Of a DNA stretch of 64,000 nt, positions 51,463-60,164 are shown piece by piece; the stretch's first letter is position 1; each line of letters begins with the position of its first letter. This DNA comes from CAZPNX01 sp964588285. Lineage in GTDB: Bacteria > Edwardsbacteria > AC1 > EtOH8. The notes under the pieces are model-generated. The model saw only the letters and a program-made list of their open reading frames with translations. It was not told the origin of the DNA and did not search any database. The position numbers and the translations under genes were made by a program. The DNA lies in assembly GCA_964588285.1 (NCBI GenBank), contig CAZPNX010000009.1, positions 28,199 to 92,198 on the forward strand. Reading direction: 5' to 3'.

Positions 51463-52023
51463 TCACTGCTCCCAGGTTATGATGAACTCCGTAAAGGGAT
51501 CTCCCCGTGAAAGCGCCTTGGTAATCTCCACCCCCACATTGCGGCAGCCGTGTATCTCCATGGCCCGCTGCATCCAGCCGTCGATGCGCTGTTCCGTCAA
51601 GGCGGTGACGCCGGGAAGCCCGGTGATCTGGACCACCGCCCGGCCGTCGCCGACCTCCGCCACCCGGCTGGCGCAGGGACGCAGATAGGTGGAGAGCATG
51701 TGGGCCGCCCGTTCGATGAAGAACTTGACCGAGGGAAGGCGCAGGAACATGCGGTAGACCCCTCCCAGGGCGTAATCGGCGCTGAAGCGGCCCAGCTCCC
51801 TGGCGCCGGCCGTCTGGTCTGAGAAGAACATCCGGCAGGCGGCCTCGGTGGGCGCCAGGTATGCCTCCTCTGCCGGGAACCAGTCCGAAAGACCGATGGT
51901 CTTCTGGAAAACATCCCGGCTCGTATCTGGCAGGCTCTCGAGCCATTTTGCCAAGGCCGCCTCGCCGTGCTTCCTCCGGATGTACTCGGGCAGGACGGCG
52001 ACTCCGGTGCCCTTGACCTCCAT
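51463..52023 (-). CDS. Tandem paralog 2 of unassigned ~186-residue family
   Basis: 186 residues: EVKGTGVAVL, WFP (tyrosine replaced), PTEAACRMFF, GARELGRFSADYALGGVYR, TYLRPC, RIDGWMQRAMEIHG, TKALSRGDPFTEFIITWEQ. It is 4 bp from paralog 1 and 10 bp from paralog 3, clearly one transcript. The conserved W[YF]P, C and GA.ELG residues across all tandem copies suggest a shared ligand or interface. Confidence 0.82.
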   Translation of the reverse strand: MEVKGTGVAVLPEYIRRKHGEAALAKWLESLPDTSRDVFQKTIGLSDWFPAEEAYLAPTEAACRMFFSDQTAGARELGRFSADYALGGVYRMFLRLPSVKFFIERAAHMLSTYLRPCASRVAEVGDGRAVVQITGLPGVTALTEQRIDGWMQRAMEIHGCRNVGVEITKALSRGDPFTEFIITWEQ

Positions 52024-52033
52024 CTCCGCCCTC

Positions 52034-52597
52034 CTATCCTTCGTCCCAGGTTATCAAGAATTCGGAAAGCTCATCGCCAGATGCCAGGGATCTGGCTATC
52101 TCCACCCCGACCCGGAGACAGCCCCGGACCTCCATGGCCCGCTGCATCCACCCGGCGATGCGGTTCTCTACAAGAGGGTGGATTTCGGGAAACTCGGTAA
52201 TGCGGACCACCGCCCGCCCTTTCTCGACCGAGACCGTCCGGCTGCTGCAGGGGCGGTAGTACTCGGTGATCATCACCCCTCCTCGCTCCACGTAAAGCCG
52301 GATAGCGTTAAGCTTGACCAACGAACGGTATACTCCGGTCAGAGCGAACTCGGCGCTGTAGCGCCCCAGCTCCCGGGCGCCGGCCTGGTCATTGTCATAG
52401 AACATCCGGCACACCAGGGCCGTAGGCGCTACGCAGGCCTGTTGGTAAGGATACCAGGCGTTGATGTCGATCCGGCCTCGAAAGAAACGGACCGAGTCTT
52501 CAGGCAGTTCCTCAAGCCATTTCTCCCGGGCCGGTTCTCCAAACCTACTGGCGATGAACTCGGGAAAGACGGCTATGGCCGTGCCCTTGACCTCCAC
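52034..52597 (-). CDS. Tandem paralog 3 of unassigned ~186-residue family
   Basis: 187 residues. The GTG at 52597 is chosen: AAGGAG lies 7 bp before it and the protein then begins VEVKGTAIAV like its neighbours; the open frame runs 16 codons into the next gene. Motifs: NAWYP, PTALVCRMFY, GARELGRYSAEFALTGVYR, EYYRPC, RIAGWMQRAMEVRG, RSLASGDELSEFLITW. Closest in sequence to paralog 2. Confidence 0.8.
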   Translation of the reverse strand: MEVKGTAIAVFPEFIASRFGEPAREKWLEELPEDSVRFFRGRIDINAWYPYQQACVAPTALVCRMFYDNDQAGARELGRYSAEFALTGVYRSLVKLNAIRLYVERGGVMITEYYRPCSSRTVSVEKGRAVVRITEFPEIHPLVENRIAGWMQRAMEVRGCLRVGVEIARSLASGDELSEFLITWDEG

Positions 52598-52610
52598 CGT
52601 CGTCTCCTTT

Positions 52611-53168
52611 CTATGCCCAGGACAGCAGGTACTCGGTATGGGCATCCTGGTGGGCCAGTGATCTGGTGATCTCCACCTTGGCGTTTTTGGCCCCGGCGAT
52701 CTCCAGTGCCCGTTCCATCCAGCCGCCGATCCGGTTCTCGATGTGATGGCTGGAGCCCTCGAAGCGGGTGATGCGCAGCACCGCCCGGTGCTCCTCCAGG
52801 GCCATTATCTCGATGGTGGCCGGCTGGAAATAGGTGGGCAGCATCAGTCCGGCATGCCCGATGTTGACCGAGACCACCGGCGACTTGACGAAGGCCTTGT
52901 AGACCCCCTTCAGGGCATAGTCGGCGCTGTAGCGCCCCAGCTCCCAGGCGCCCCTGAGCTCTCCGCCGTAAAGCTCGCGGCACAAGGCTTCGGTGGGCAG
53001 ATGGTAGGCCTCCGGTACCGGATACCATTTGCTGACCAGGATATGGCTGCCGAAGATGTCGCGCGATTCCTGGGGCAGGGCCGCCATCCATTTGGAAAGG
53101 CCCTCGGGTCCGAACTTCTCCTTAACGAAGTCGGGCATTATGGCTATGGCTATTCCCTTTACCTTCAT
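52611..53168 (-). CDS. Tandem paralog 4 of unassigned ~186-residue family
   Basis: 185 residues from ATG 53168, preceded by GGGAGAGC. Motifs: KVKGIAIAI, SKWYPVPEAYHLPTEALC, YGGELRGAWELGRYSADYALKGVYKAFVK, TYFQPATIEI, RIGGWMERALEIAG, TRSLAHQDAHTEYLLSW. It shares GAWELG with paralog 1 and YALKGVYKAFVK with paralog 5, so the array seems to have grown by unequal exchange. Confidence 0.82.
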   Translation of the reverse strand: MKVKGIAIAIMPDFVKEKFGPEGLSKWMAALPQESRDIFGSHILVSKWYPVPEAYHLPTEALCRELYGGELRGAWELGRYSADYALKGVYKAFVKSPVVSVNIGHAGLMLPTYFQPATIEIMALEEHRAVLRITRFEGSSHHIENRIGGWMERALEIAGAKNAKVEITRSLAHQDAHTEYLLSWA

Positions 53169-53202
53169 GCTCTCCCGTCGGTTTGTGTTGTTGATCTGTT
53201 CT

Positions 53203-53760
53203 CTATTCCCAGGTGCCATAGAACTCGGCGTAGGGGTCGCCTTTGGCCAGCGATTTGGTGACCTCGACCTTGGGGTTTTTACATCCGTGTATCTCGAAGG
53301 CCCGCTGGGTCCAGCCGGCGATGCGCATCTCGGCGTAGAGCGAAGGCTTAGGGAACACGTGCATCTGCAGGGCGGCCCGTTTGGGCTCGGAGAGGACCAC
53401 CTGGGCGGTGCAGGGTTTGTAGTAGGTCTGCAGGATGGAGGCCGTCCGGCTGACGAAAAATTTGACCGAGGTCATCTTGACGAAAGCCTTGTAGACGCCT
53501 TTCAGGGCGTAGTCGGCGCTGTAGGCCCCGATCTCCCGGGCCCCGGCCGGATCCCCGCCGTAGAAAAGGTCGCAGAGAACCTTGGTCGGCTCCAGATATG
53601 TTTCCTCGATGGGATACCACTCGCTGGGCAGGATCTGTGCGGTGTATACCTTTTTGGCCTGGGGCGATATGGCCCCCAGCCATTCGTCCAGGCCGTTCTT
53701 GCCGAACCTTTCCTTGATGAACAGCGGCAGAACCGCTATGGCCGGCCCTTTGACGCTCAT
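53203..53760 (-). CDS. Tandem paralog 5 of unassigned ~186-residue family
   Basis: 185 residues: SVKGPAIAVLP, SEWYPIEETYLEPTKVLC, FYGGDPAGAREIGAYSADYALKGVYKAFVK, TYYKPCTAQV, RIAGWTQRAFEIHG, TKSLAKGDPYAEFYGTWE. It is the first gene of the array in transcription order. Its ATG overlaps the stop of a small acidic ORF (ATGA), so it is coupled to that ORF. Confidence 0.82.
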   Translation of the reverse strand: MSVKGPAIAVLPLFIKERFGKNGLDEWLGAISPQAKKVYTAQILPSEWYPIEETYLEPTKVLCDLFYGGDPAGAREIGAYSADYALKGVYKAFVKMTSVKFFVSRTASILQTYYKPCTAQVVLSEPKRAALQMHVFPKPSLYAEMRIAGWTQRAFEIHGCKNPKVEVTKSLAKGDPYAEFYGTWE

Positions 53761-53903
53761 CTTCCCTCCTGGTATTGAGATTCGTTCCCTCCCTGATTCT
53801 CCTGCCCGAAGATATCATCCCCGGCTTCGTCCGTCAGGCTGGGTAAATCATCCCGGAGCTGGGGAACCGGGGATTGCAGATGGTACATAGGCATCATCGG
53901 CAT
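53757..53903 (-). CDS. Small acidic ORF leading the paralog array
   Basis: 48 residues (MPMMPMYHLQSPVPQLRDDL ..., ending QYQEGR), acidic and without hydrophobic segments. AAGGAT lies 8 bp before the ATG and the stop overlaps the ATG of paralog 5 in ATGA. These two signals support translation although the peptide is not recognised. It may be a leader peptide or a small partner. Confidence 0.5.
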   Translation of the reverse strand: MPMMPMYHLQSPVPQLRDDLPSLTDEAGDDIFGQENQGGNESQYQEGR

Positions 53904-53944
53904 GGTCGGCGATCCTTAAATGGATTACTTGAAATCTAACATTG

Positions 53945-54763
53945 CTATTGGACCACAATCTTTTTGGGATCGAAATCCGGTTTGGGGAACTTCATCCTCA
54001 GTCCCTCCAAAGCCTCGATGATGATCTGGGAGACGGCCAGGTTGCGGAACCATTTCTTGTCGGCCGGTATGATGAACCAGGGCGCCCATTTGGTGCTGCA
54101 TTCCGACAGGGCCGCCTCGTAGGCCTTCATGTACTCGTCCCAGCGGTCGCGCTCCTTGAGGTCGTCTGGATTCATCTTCCAGTTCTTGGTCGGGTCGTTC
54201 AGGCGCTCCTCCAATTGCTTCTTCTGCTCTTCTTTGCTTATGTGAAGAAAGAACTTGAGGATGGTCGTCCCGTTGCGGGCCAGAATGTGTTCGAACTGGT
54301 TGATCTGCTTGTACCGCTTGGACCAGACCTCCTTGGGCACCAGGTTCTTCACCCGGACGATGAGAACGTCCTCGTAGTGGGAGCGGTTGAATATGCCGAT
54401 TTCGCCCTTGGGCGGAACATGCTGATGGATGCGCCACAGGAAGTCGTGGTCCAGCTCCTGCGCCGTCGGCGCCTTGAAGTAGGTAACGCGACAGGCGTTG
54501 GGGTTGACCCCGTACATCACGTTACGGGTGGTGCTGTCCTTGCCGCAGGTGTCCATGCCCTGAAGGATGACCAGCAGGGAATGTTTGTTCTCGGCAAAGA
54601 GCAGGTTCTGGAGCTTGGGCAGCTTTTCCTGGTTTTTGGTTAAGGCGGCCTCGGCCTCCTCCTTGTCCTTGACGCCCGGGGTCCAGTCCGGGTCCCACTT
54701 GGACAGGTCAACCTTCTTGCCGGGCTTGACCCGCAGTTCTTTCGACAGATCCTTAAGATCCAT
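53945..54763 (-). CDS. Polyphosphate kinase 2 family protein (PPK2)
   Basis: 272 residues. Walker A GMDTCGKDSTTRNVM near 70, DHDFLWRIHQHVPPKGEIGIFNRSHYEDVL (lid and Walker B-like region), then RYKQINQFEHIL and FFLHISKEEQKKQLEER. These are hallmarks of single-domain PPK2, which phosphorylates nucleoside mono- or diphosphates with polyphosphate. The ATG at 54763 is 6 bp from GGAG; earlier ATG and TTG codons overlap the ribosome site. It sits between a lipoprotein gene and the paralog array in the par locus. Confidence 0.93.
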   Translation of the reverse strand: MDLKDLSKELRVKPGKKVDLSKWDPDWTPGVKDKEEAEAALTKNQEKLPKLQNLLFAENKHSLLVILQGMDTCGKDSTTRNVMYGVNPNACRVTYFKAPTAQELDHDFLWRIHQHVPPKGEIGIFNRSHYEDVLIVRVKNLVPKEVWSKRYKQINQFEHILARNGTTILKFFLHISKEEQKKQLEERLNDPTKNWKMNPDDLKERDRWDEYMKAYEAALSECSTKWAPWFIIPADKKWFRNLAVSQIIIEALEGLRMKFPKPDFDPKKIVVQ

Positions 54764-54808
54764 TGTCATCTCCAATAATCGCTATTGAATATCCTTGCTC
54801 TTTAACAA

Positions 54809-55438
54809 TTACTGCCGGAACTCTTTGGAGACTATGGTGATCCTCCCCGGATAAACTATCTCCCCCAGCGGGGTGGAGACCCGGGGCTGGGCGTCCAAGG
54901 AAATGCGGGAGATGTCGCTTTTTGCCCCGCCCAACGCCAGGGCTAGGTTCAGCAGGTCGTCGTATCCCTTGTCCTTGAAGAACTCCACCAGGTCCAGGCT
55001 GATCCTGAGGGGAATGATGGTCGCCTGCCCGGTGCCCGGGATCTCTATCGACTTTTCGATGTTTCCGGAGACGGTGGGCTTGCCGTCTATCAAAAGCCGC
55101 CACTCAAAGCTGGTGAGGGTGGAGACGGTCTGGGTGGTGCCGCCAGTGCCGTCGTTGGGGTTGCTGGCCTCGACGTTCAAAATGAAGCTGGCCGGCAGTT
55201 TCCGGTCGTTGTAGGCTTTCATCAGCCTGAAGGCGTCGAGGACCGAGAAATCCTCCACCCGCTGCTTGCCGGAAAGGCCAATGCCGGCCAGGGCGAAGGC
55301 TTGGACACCGGCCACCCGGAACTTCAGCCGCTGCAGATTGACCATGATGTTACCGATCTCTCCTATAGTGGCGCAGCCGGCCACCGAGATCGCAGCCAGT
55401 GCCGCCACCCCCAGCCTTATCTTATTTCCCTTGGTCAT
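54809..55438 (-). CDS. LEA14-like lipoprotein
   Basis: 209 residues with a lipoprotein signal (AALAAISVAGC, C22) and a beta-sandwich resembling LEA_2/water-stress domains: FILNVEASNPN, STLTSFEWRLLIDGKPTVSG, ATIIPLRISLDLVEFF. The family is linked to desiccation or envelope protection; a firm role is unknown. Same strand as parA, 141 bp downstream of it. Confidence 0.75.
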   Translation of the reverse strand: MTKGNKIRLGVAALAAISVAGCATIGEIGNIMVNLQRLKFRVAGVQAFALAGIGLSGKQRVEDFSVLDAFRLMKAYNDRKLPASFILNVEASNPNDGTGGTTQTVSTLTSFEWRLLIDGKPTVSGNIEKSIEIPGTGQATIIPLRISLDLVEFFKDKGYDDLLNLALALGGAKSDISRISLDAQPRVSTPLGEIVYPGRITIVSKEFRQ

Positions 55439-55579
55439 ATGTTCGACCGATCTGGTATTGAGTATCTTTATATGCCGCAGAGATATGAGGATTTTGAAAA
55501 CGCAGCCTGGGTCTTGTCTTCCTCGGTGCTATGACATTAAAATCAATGCGTCTCTGCGCGTGAAAAGAAGAAAGGACGC

Positions 55580-56347
<768 letters not shown>

Positions 56348-56370
56348 AATCTCATGAAAGCTGAATGTTT

Positions 56371-56399
56371 ATGATAATACAGCCCGGGAATTTTGTCAA
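56371..56399 (-). promoter_or_regulatory. parA promoter
   Basis: On the minus strand TTGACA (56394-56399), 17 bp, TATCAT (56371-56376), giving a leader of about 16 nt. The spacer contains CCCGGG. Confidence 0.7.
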
Positions 56400-56441
56400 G
56401 CGAAACCGGGCGTCGGTAACGGGGTCTGGTCGAAAATAATG

Positions 56442-56470
56442 TTGCTTTCCACCGGCCGCTGTTATATACT
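56442..56470 (+). promoter_or_regulatory. Promoter of the outer-membrane barrel gene
   Basis: TTGCTT (56442-56447), 17 bp, TATACT (56465-56470), with a start about 43 nt before the ATG at 56520. Divergent from the parA promoter. Confidence 0.6.
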
Positions 56471-56519
56471 TCTTGTAATGGTTCGTTCACTAAAGCCAAC
56501 ACATTCAAGGAGCTGAAAA

Positions 56520-57092
56520 ATGAAGAAGCTGGCATTCCTGGCAATGACGTTGCTGCTCACCGTCGGCCTGGCCCACGCCCTCCTGCCGTCGTTCGGCATC
56601 AAGGGAGGAGTGAACATGGCCAAGTTTACCGGAAGCGACGCCGGAGACAACGATTATAAGATAGGGGCCGTGGGCGGGGCCTTCGCCTGCCTGGATCTAA
56701 TCGCTTTTAAGGTCCAGCCGGAGATTCTCTACTCCCAGAAGGGCGCCAAGTACACCATATTAGGAGCAACACTTTACGAGAAGCATGATTACGTTGAGAT
56801 CCCCGTTCTACTCAAGTTCTCCTTCGGCAAACTCATCGTTCCCAGCATTTATGCTGGACCAGCCGCTGGATTGCTTATGAGCGCGAAGCTTACTAATGGC
56901 GGTTCCTTGGATATCAAGGATGAGATCAAGGGCACGGACCTTGGGCTCGTGTTCGGCGCAGAAGTGAAAACCCCTGCAAAATTATCGGTGGATGCCCGCT
57001 ATACCATGGGGATGGGGACGTTCGACAAAGAGGGCGATTACACCGTCAAGAACTCGGCCATCTCGGTGATGCTGGGCTACTACATGTTCTAG
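56520..57092 (+). CDS. PorT-like outer-membrane beta-barrel protein
   Basis: 190 residues with a signal peptide (MKKLAFLAMTLLLTVGLAHA) and an eight-stranded barrel pattern: FGIKGGVNMAKFTG, KVQPEILYSQKGAKY, YVEIPVLLKFSF, IYAGPAAGLLMSAK, GLVFGAEV, ending in an aromatic residue (GYYMF). It matches the PorT/OMP_b-brl_2 family common in Bacteroidota-related phyla, which implies an outer membrane. AAGGAG precedes the ATG. It is a single-gene unit between the parA promoter and a strong terminator. Confidence 0.88.
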   Translation: MKKLAFLAMTLLLTVGLAHALLPSFGIKGGVNMAKFTGSDAGDNDYKIGAVGGAFACLDLIAFKVQPEILYSQKGAKYTILGATLYEKHDYVEIPVLLKFSFGKLIVPSIYAGPAAGLLMSAKLTNGGSLDIKDEIKGTDLGLVFGAEVKTPAKLSVDARYTMGMGTFDKEGDYTVKNSAISVMLGYYMF

Positions 57093-57109
57093 CCTGCTTC
57101 TGAAATCGA

Positions 57110-57135
57110 AAAACCCCGCCTTAAGGCGGGGTTTT
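57110..57135. terminator. Strong bidirectional terminator
   Basis: AAAACCCCGCC (57110-57120), TTAA loop, GGCGGGGTTTT (57125-57135). It serves the barrel gene (plus) and the converging HAD phosphatase gene (minus). Confidence 0.92.
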
Positions 57136-57147
57136 CTTTTCAATTTA

Positions 57148-57840
57148 TCATTGGAGAATCGCTTTCATCGCCCTTTCCGCATCCGAAAAGTCGGCGAGGG
57201 CCGACTCGGCCCCGGCAGCCACCAGTTGCTCCGGCGAGCTCCTACCGGTAGCCACCCCCACCGCCCTGGCCCCCAGGTGCCGGCCGCAGCTCATGTCGTG
57301 GGGCGTGTCCCCGATTATCACTATCTCGTTGCCTGAGAACTCACGTCCCGCGAACTCGCCCGCCCGCCTCACCGCCGCCGTGGCGATCTCGCTGCGCAGA
57401 TGCGAGTCGTCGGCGAAACCCCCGAATGGGAAGTAATCCCAAAGCCCCAGGGATTCGAGCTTGACCCTGGCCCCGTCTTTAACGTTGCCGGTCAGCAAAC
57501 CCAGCAGGGCGCCCCGCCCCGCCAAAGCGTCCAGCAAATGTCGGACCCCGGGCAGGACCCGCTTGGCCGGCTCATCCGGCAGCTCCCGAGCCAGCCACTC
57601 GACATACAGCCCGAGAGCAGATCCTATCAGGCCCTCGTCATAGGCCACCCCGGCGGCATCCATCAGCTCCCGGACAATGAGCGGGTCGGTCTTGCCGTCG
57701 AATATCCATTCGTCGATCGGCCCGGCGGTGCCGAAGGTCTGTTCTAGGGCACGTTTGAAAACCCGGCGCGGCGTCGGCCCGCAGTGAACTAGAGTGCCGT
57801 CGATGTCGAAGAGGACCAGTGTTCCGCGCTTTTCGTCCAA
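57148..57840 (-). CDS. HAD-family phosphatase (Gph/PGP-like)
   Basis: 230 residues. HAD motif I is DIDGT (LVLFDIDGTLVHCG), motif II GLLTGN, motif III the later lysine region and motif IV IIGDTPHDMSCGRHLGA. The cap is helical, as in phosphoglycolate phosphatases. The substrate is uncertain. It starts 4 bp after rsmG ends and is co-transcribed with it. Confidence 0.9.
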   Translation of the reverse strand: MDEKRGTLVLFDIDGTLVHCGPTPRRVFKRALEQTFGTAGPIDEWIFDGKTDPLIVRELMDAAGVAYDEGLIGSALGLYVEWLARELPDEPAKRVLPGVRHLLDALAGRGALLGLLTGNVKDGARVKLESLGLWDYFPFGGFADDSHLRSEIATAAVRRAGEFAGREFSGNEIVIIGDTPHDMSCGRHLGARAVGVATGRSSPEQLVAAGAESALADFSDAERAMKAILQ

Positions 57841-57844
57841 AGTT

Positions 57845-58744
57845 CTACTCGATTTTCCTTATAACTATAATCTTTTTACCGTGTTCGGTTTCCGAAGAAA
57901 GAAGGACAGGCAAGTTTTCAATCTTTCCATGCATCCTTTTAAGCGTATTTCCAGCGCCGGCAGCCTCCTCCACGGCCCTAGCCCCCTTGTAGGCCACCAG
58001 CCTCCCCCCAGGCTTGAGGAAAGGGAATGCCAGCACGATCAGCTCCTTGAGCTCGGCCACCGCCCGGGCCGTCACCAGGTCGTACTTGCTGCGATGCTCC
58101 GGGCTTCTCTCCAATTCGCGGGAATGCCTGTCCACGACCGCCACGCCTTCAAGCCCTAAGTCATTGGCCGCGGCCACCAGGAACCTTGCCTTCTTTTTGG
58201 TGGACTCCACCAAGGTGAGATCGATTTCCGGCAGGCAAATCTTAAGCGGTATCCCCGGCAGTCCGCCGCCAGAGCCCAGGTCCATGACCCTGGACAAGCG
58301 GGGTGGCGTGGCGCCCTGCTGAGCATCCCCTCCTGCCAACAAGGGTGGGTGGGCGGGCGCAGTGTCATCTCGTGCCTTGTCCTGAGCTAAGCCCCGCGCC
58401 GAACAGTCGAAGGACAGGCCCTGCGCCATCAAGGGCGGGGGGGTGGGTGCGGTGTCATCCCGAGCCAAGCCCCGCTCCTGCCCTACGAGGGACACCGCCT
58501 TGCTCTCTGGCTCCACTCCCAGCAATTTTTTCAACACCGGCACCCCGGCCAGGGAATCAACTATGTGGCCGGGGATTAGGTTCCCAATATCCTTTCTGGA
58601 AACCAAGTTGATCTTCTGGTTCCAATGGCGGACCAACTCAGCGTAGCGCAGCAGGAGATTGAGCTCCCGCTGCCCCAGCTCCACGCCGACCGAGCGCGCT
58701 CCGCTAAGTAGCGCTTTTTTTTCTTCCCTTGGCACTTTTTCCAC
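57845..58744 (-). CDS. rsmG: 16S rRNA m7G527 methyltransferase RsmG with an internal insertion
   Basis: 299 residues, about 75 longer than usual. The normal fold is present: WNQKINLVSRKD near 41, HIVDSLAGVPVL near 60, then after the insertion MDLGSGGGLPGIPLKI, LVESTKKKARFL and TARAVAELKELI. Residues ~78-150 are an alien stretch containing two similar units (ARDDTAPTPPPLMAQG and ARDDTAPAHPPLLAGG). The insertion falls in a loop before the S-adenosylmethionine motif, so the enzyme may still work. The start is GTG at 58744 and overlaps the preceding gene by 41 bp. Confidence 0.88.
   Translation of the reverse strand: MEKVPREEKKALLSGARSVGVELGQRELNLLLRYAELVRHWNQKINLVSRKDIGNLIPGHIVDSLAGVPVLKKLLGVEPESKAVSLVGQERGLARDDTAPTPPPLMAQGLSFDCSARGLAQDKARDDTAPAHPPLLAGGDAQQGATPPRLSRVMDLGSGGGLPGIPLKICLPEIDLTLVESTKKKARFLVAAANDLGLEGVAVVDRHSRELERSPEHRSKYDLVTARAVAELKELIVLAFPFLKPGGRLVAYKGARAVEEAAGAGNTLKRMHGKIENLPVLLSSETEHGKKIIVIRKIE
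58290..58510 (-). repeat. In-frame repeat insertion inside rsmG
   Basis: About 220 bp with two imperfect tandem copies about 90 bp apart: CCAACAAGGG at 58336 and CCATCAAGGG at 58426, each followed by a GGGTGGG-like run and TGTCATC. Base composition and reading (many R, D, P) differ from rsmG. TGTCATCCCGAG at 58453-58464 matches a class of dispersed intergenic repeats, and its complement occurs at 38243-38254. The length keeps the frame open. Confidence 0.75.
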
Positions 58745-59270
58745 TTTTAACCGTCTTTTTATTCTGGACAGGAATGGCCTTCTGCACCGAATCGCGCAGG
58801 CTCTTGGCCCGCTCCAGCAGGGCCAGCATGCCGTCCTCCTCCTCCTCGGTGAAGCTATCGGCCCCCGCGCAGTAGGCCTGTCCCAGGGACTCCATCATCC
58901 GGTCGGTGTGCCGCTTTAAGATGGCGGCGATGTCGGCCGGCGACGGCATCCGGTCCTTGAGCCTGACCCTGGGACCGGTGTAGTAGCCCAAAGCCTCCAT
59001 CTCCTTTTCATCCCAATCCTCATCCTCGGACTTATCCTCCAGATCCATCACCACCAGGTCAGGCTGGGATTTGAGCAAGGCCAAGAATTCCTGATACTCC
59101 GGAAGTTCCTCGTCCTTGAGGAAGTGTCTCATGAGTTTCTTGACCGGAACCAGGAAATCAGGGTCTTCCCTGAGGACATCCCTGATCTTTTCGGATATTT
59201 TTGGAGGCAGCTCCTGGTTGCTTCTGGCTCTTTTATCAGTCACCGGAAACCCTCCCGTTTTGACATTCAT
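58704..59270 (-). CDS. Hypothetical acidic helical protein
   Basis: 188 residues from ATG 59270 (a TTG seven codons upstream is possible). It is rich in D, E and K, with EDKSEDEDWDEKEME near 85 and a basic lysine-rich tail (KSGKSAKGRKKSAT). There are no membrane helices and no recognised domain. The 3' end overlaps rsmG by 41 bp, suggesting coupling. Confidence 0.6.
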   Translation of the reverse strand: MNVKTGGFPVTDKRARSNQELPPKISEKIRDVLREDPDFLVPVKKLMRHFLKDEELPEYQEFLALLKSQPDLVVMDLEDKSEDEDWDEKEMEALGYYTGPRVRLKDRMPSPADIAAILKRHTDRMMESLGQAYCAGADSFTEEEEDGMLALLERAKSLRDSVQKAIPVQNKKTVKSGKSAKGRKKSAT

Positions 59271-59370
59271 GGAATTATTATTATCCCGCAAAGCATGCTA
59301 AAATGCAAGCCATCATTGCCGGTGTCTAGCCATAATGAGATCGAACCGTCTGAAACCGTGGTTTAATTAA

Positions 59371-59541
59371 CCCTCCAGCTACGGTTTTTTCGACAGCGCC
59401 CCGCAGGTTGAGGATTATGTCAACAAGGTCGGCCTAGCCGGGGGCCTGGCCCCGGCCGCCGCCGCGCACCTCACCGCCTCGATCTTCATCAACAACCGAG
59501 AGGCGGTCCGGCACCAGAACTACAAGCGCTGGCTTGAATAG
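59371..59541 (+). pseudogene. Remnant of the 3' end of a lost gene
   Basis: Directly after an in-frame TAA, 56 codons read SSYGFFDSAPQVEDYVNKVG and so on to NYKRWLE and a TAG, with the G/C-rich third positions of real genes here but no start codon. I do not recognise the family. The rest of the 499 bp gap (59292-59790) has no gene; it holds small dyads, including AGGCT..AGCCT near 59590, and looks like decayed DNA. Confidence 0.45.
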
Positions 59542-59761
59542 CTGGCTTCGCAGGCTCAGATGTCCGGATACCGGCACAACAGGGCAGGAAAGGCTTGAGT
59601 CGAGCCTGTCAAAGAAATAAAAGGCACGCCCACCTCAAGAGACGGAGCATGCAAAGGAAGGCGTTGACGGCCGTCTCCGGAGGCAGGCTTGATTTCAGGG
59701 CGCGGTAGATCTTCTATGAGGAGTTCGACGGAAGGGAAAAAAGAGGGTGTTGGTCAAGATC

Positions 59762-59781
59762 ACAGGCGAGTGAGCGCCTGT
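59762..59781 (-). terminator. Hairpin after the receiver genes
   Basis: ACAGGCG (59762-59768), 6-nt loop, CGCCTGT (59775-59781), 10 bp beyond the stop of the last receiver gene. There is no T-run, so termination is uncertain. Confidence 0.4.
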
Positions 59782-59790
59782 CGTCCGGCA

Positions 59791-60150
59791 TCAGATGGCC
59801 TCCTTTATCTTGTCCAAAAGTTCGTTAAGGCGAAACGGCTTAGTTATGTATTCATCGGCCCCGGCCTCCAGTCCCGCCTCTCTGTCACGTCCCTGGGCCT
59901 TGGCCGTAACCATGATCACTTTGATTGATGAGGTTGCCGGATCCCCCTTCAACGTTCGGCAGACCTCCAAGCCGTCCTTGCCCGGCATCATTATATCCAA
60001 AATAACCAGGTCCGGCAGAAGCTCCCGGGCCATTTTCAGAGCCTGATCGCCGTTGATGGCCTGGCTCACCTCGTAATCGCTGCGGGCCAAAAGCTCGGAG
60101 ATGAGAAAGAGGACGTTTCGGTCGTCATCGGCCACCAATATCCGTTTCAT
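59791..60150 (-). CDS. Single-domain response regulator (receiver A)
   Basis: 119 residues, only a CheY-like receiver: D8-D9-D10, phospho-acceptor in LVILDIMMPGKDGLEVC near 53, conserved T in IMVTAK and K in YITKPFRL. No output domain. It is last in an operon with another receiver and a histidine kinase, suggesting signalling by binding to a target or a phosphorelay. Confidence 0.92.
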   Translation of the reverse strand: MKRILVADDDRNVLFLISELLARSDYEVSQAINGDQALKMARELLPDLVILDIMMPGKDGLEVCRTLKGDPATSSIKVIMVTAKAQGRDREAGLEAGADEYITKPFRLNELLDKIKEAI

Positions 60151-60164
60151 CTAACCGCCCCCCC

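Noticed and set aside
52597..52645. Upstream ATG start of paralog 3
   Set aside because: The added residues (PIPSTCCPGHRKETT) come from the neighbour's end and have no ribosome site; the GTG at 52597 has AAGGAG and fits the family start.
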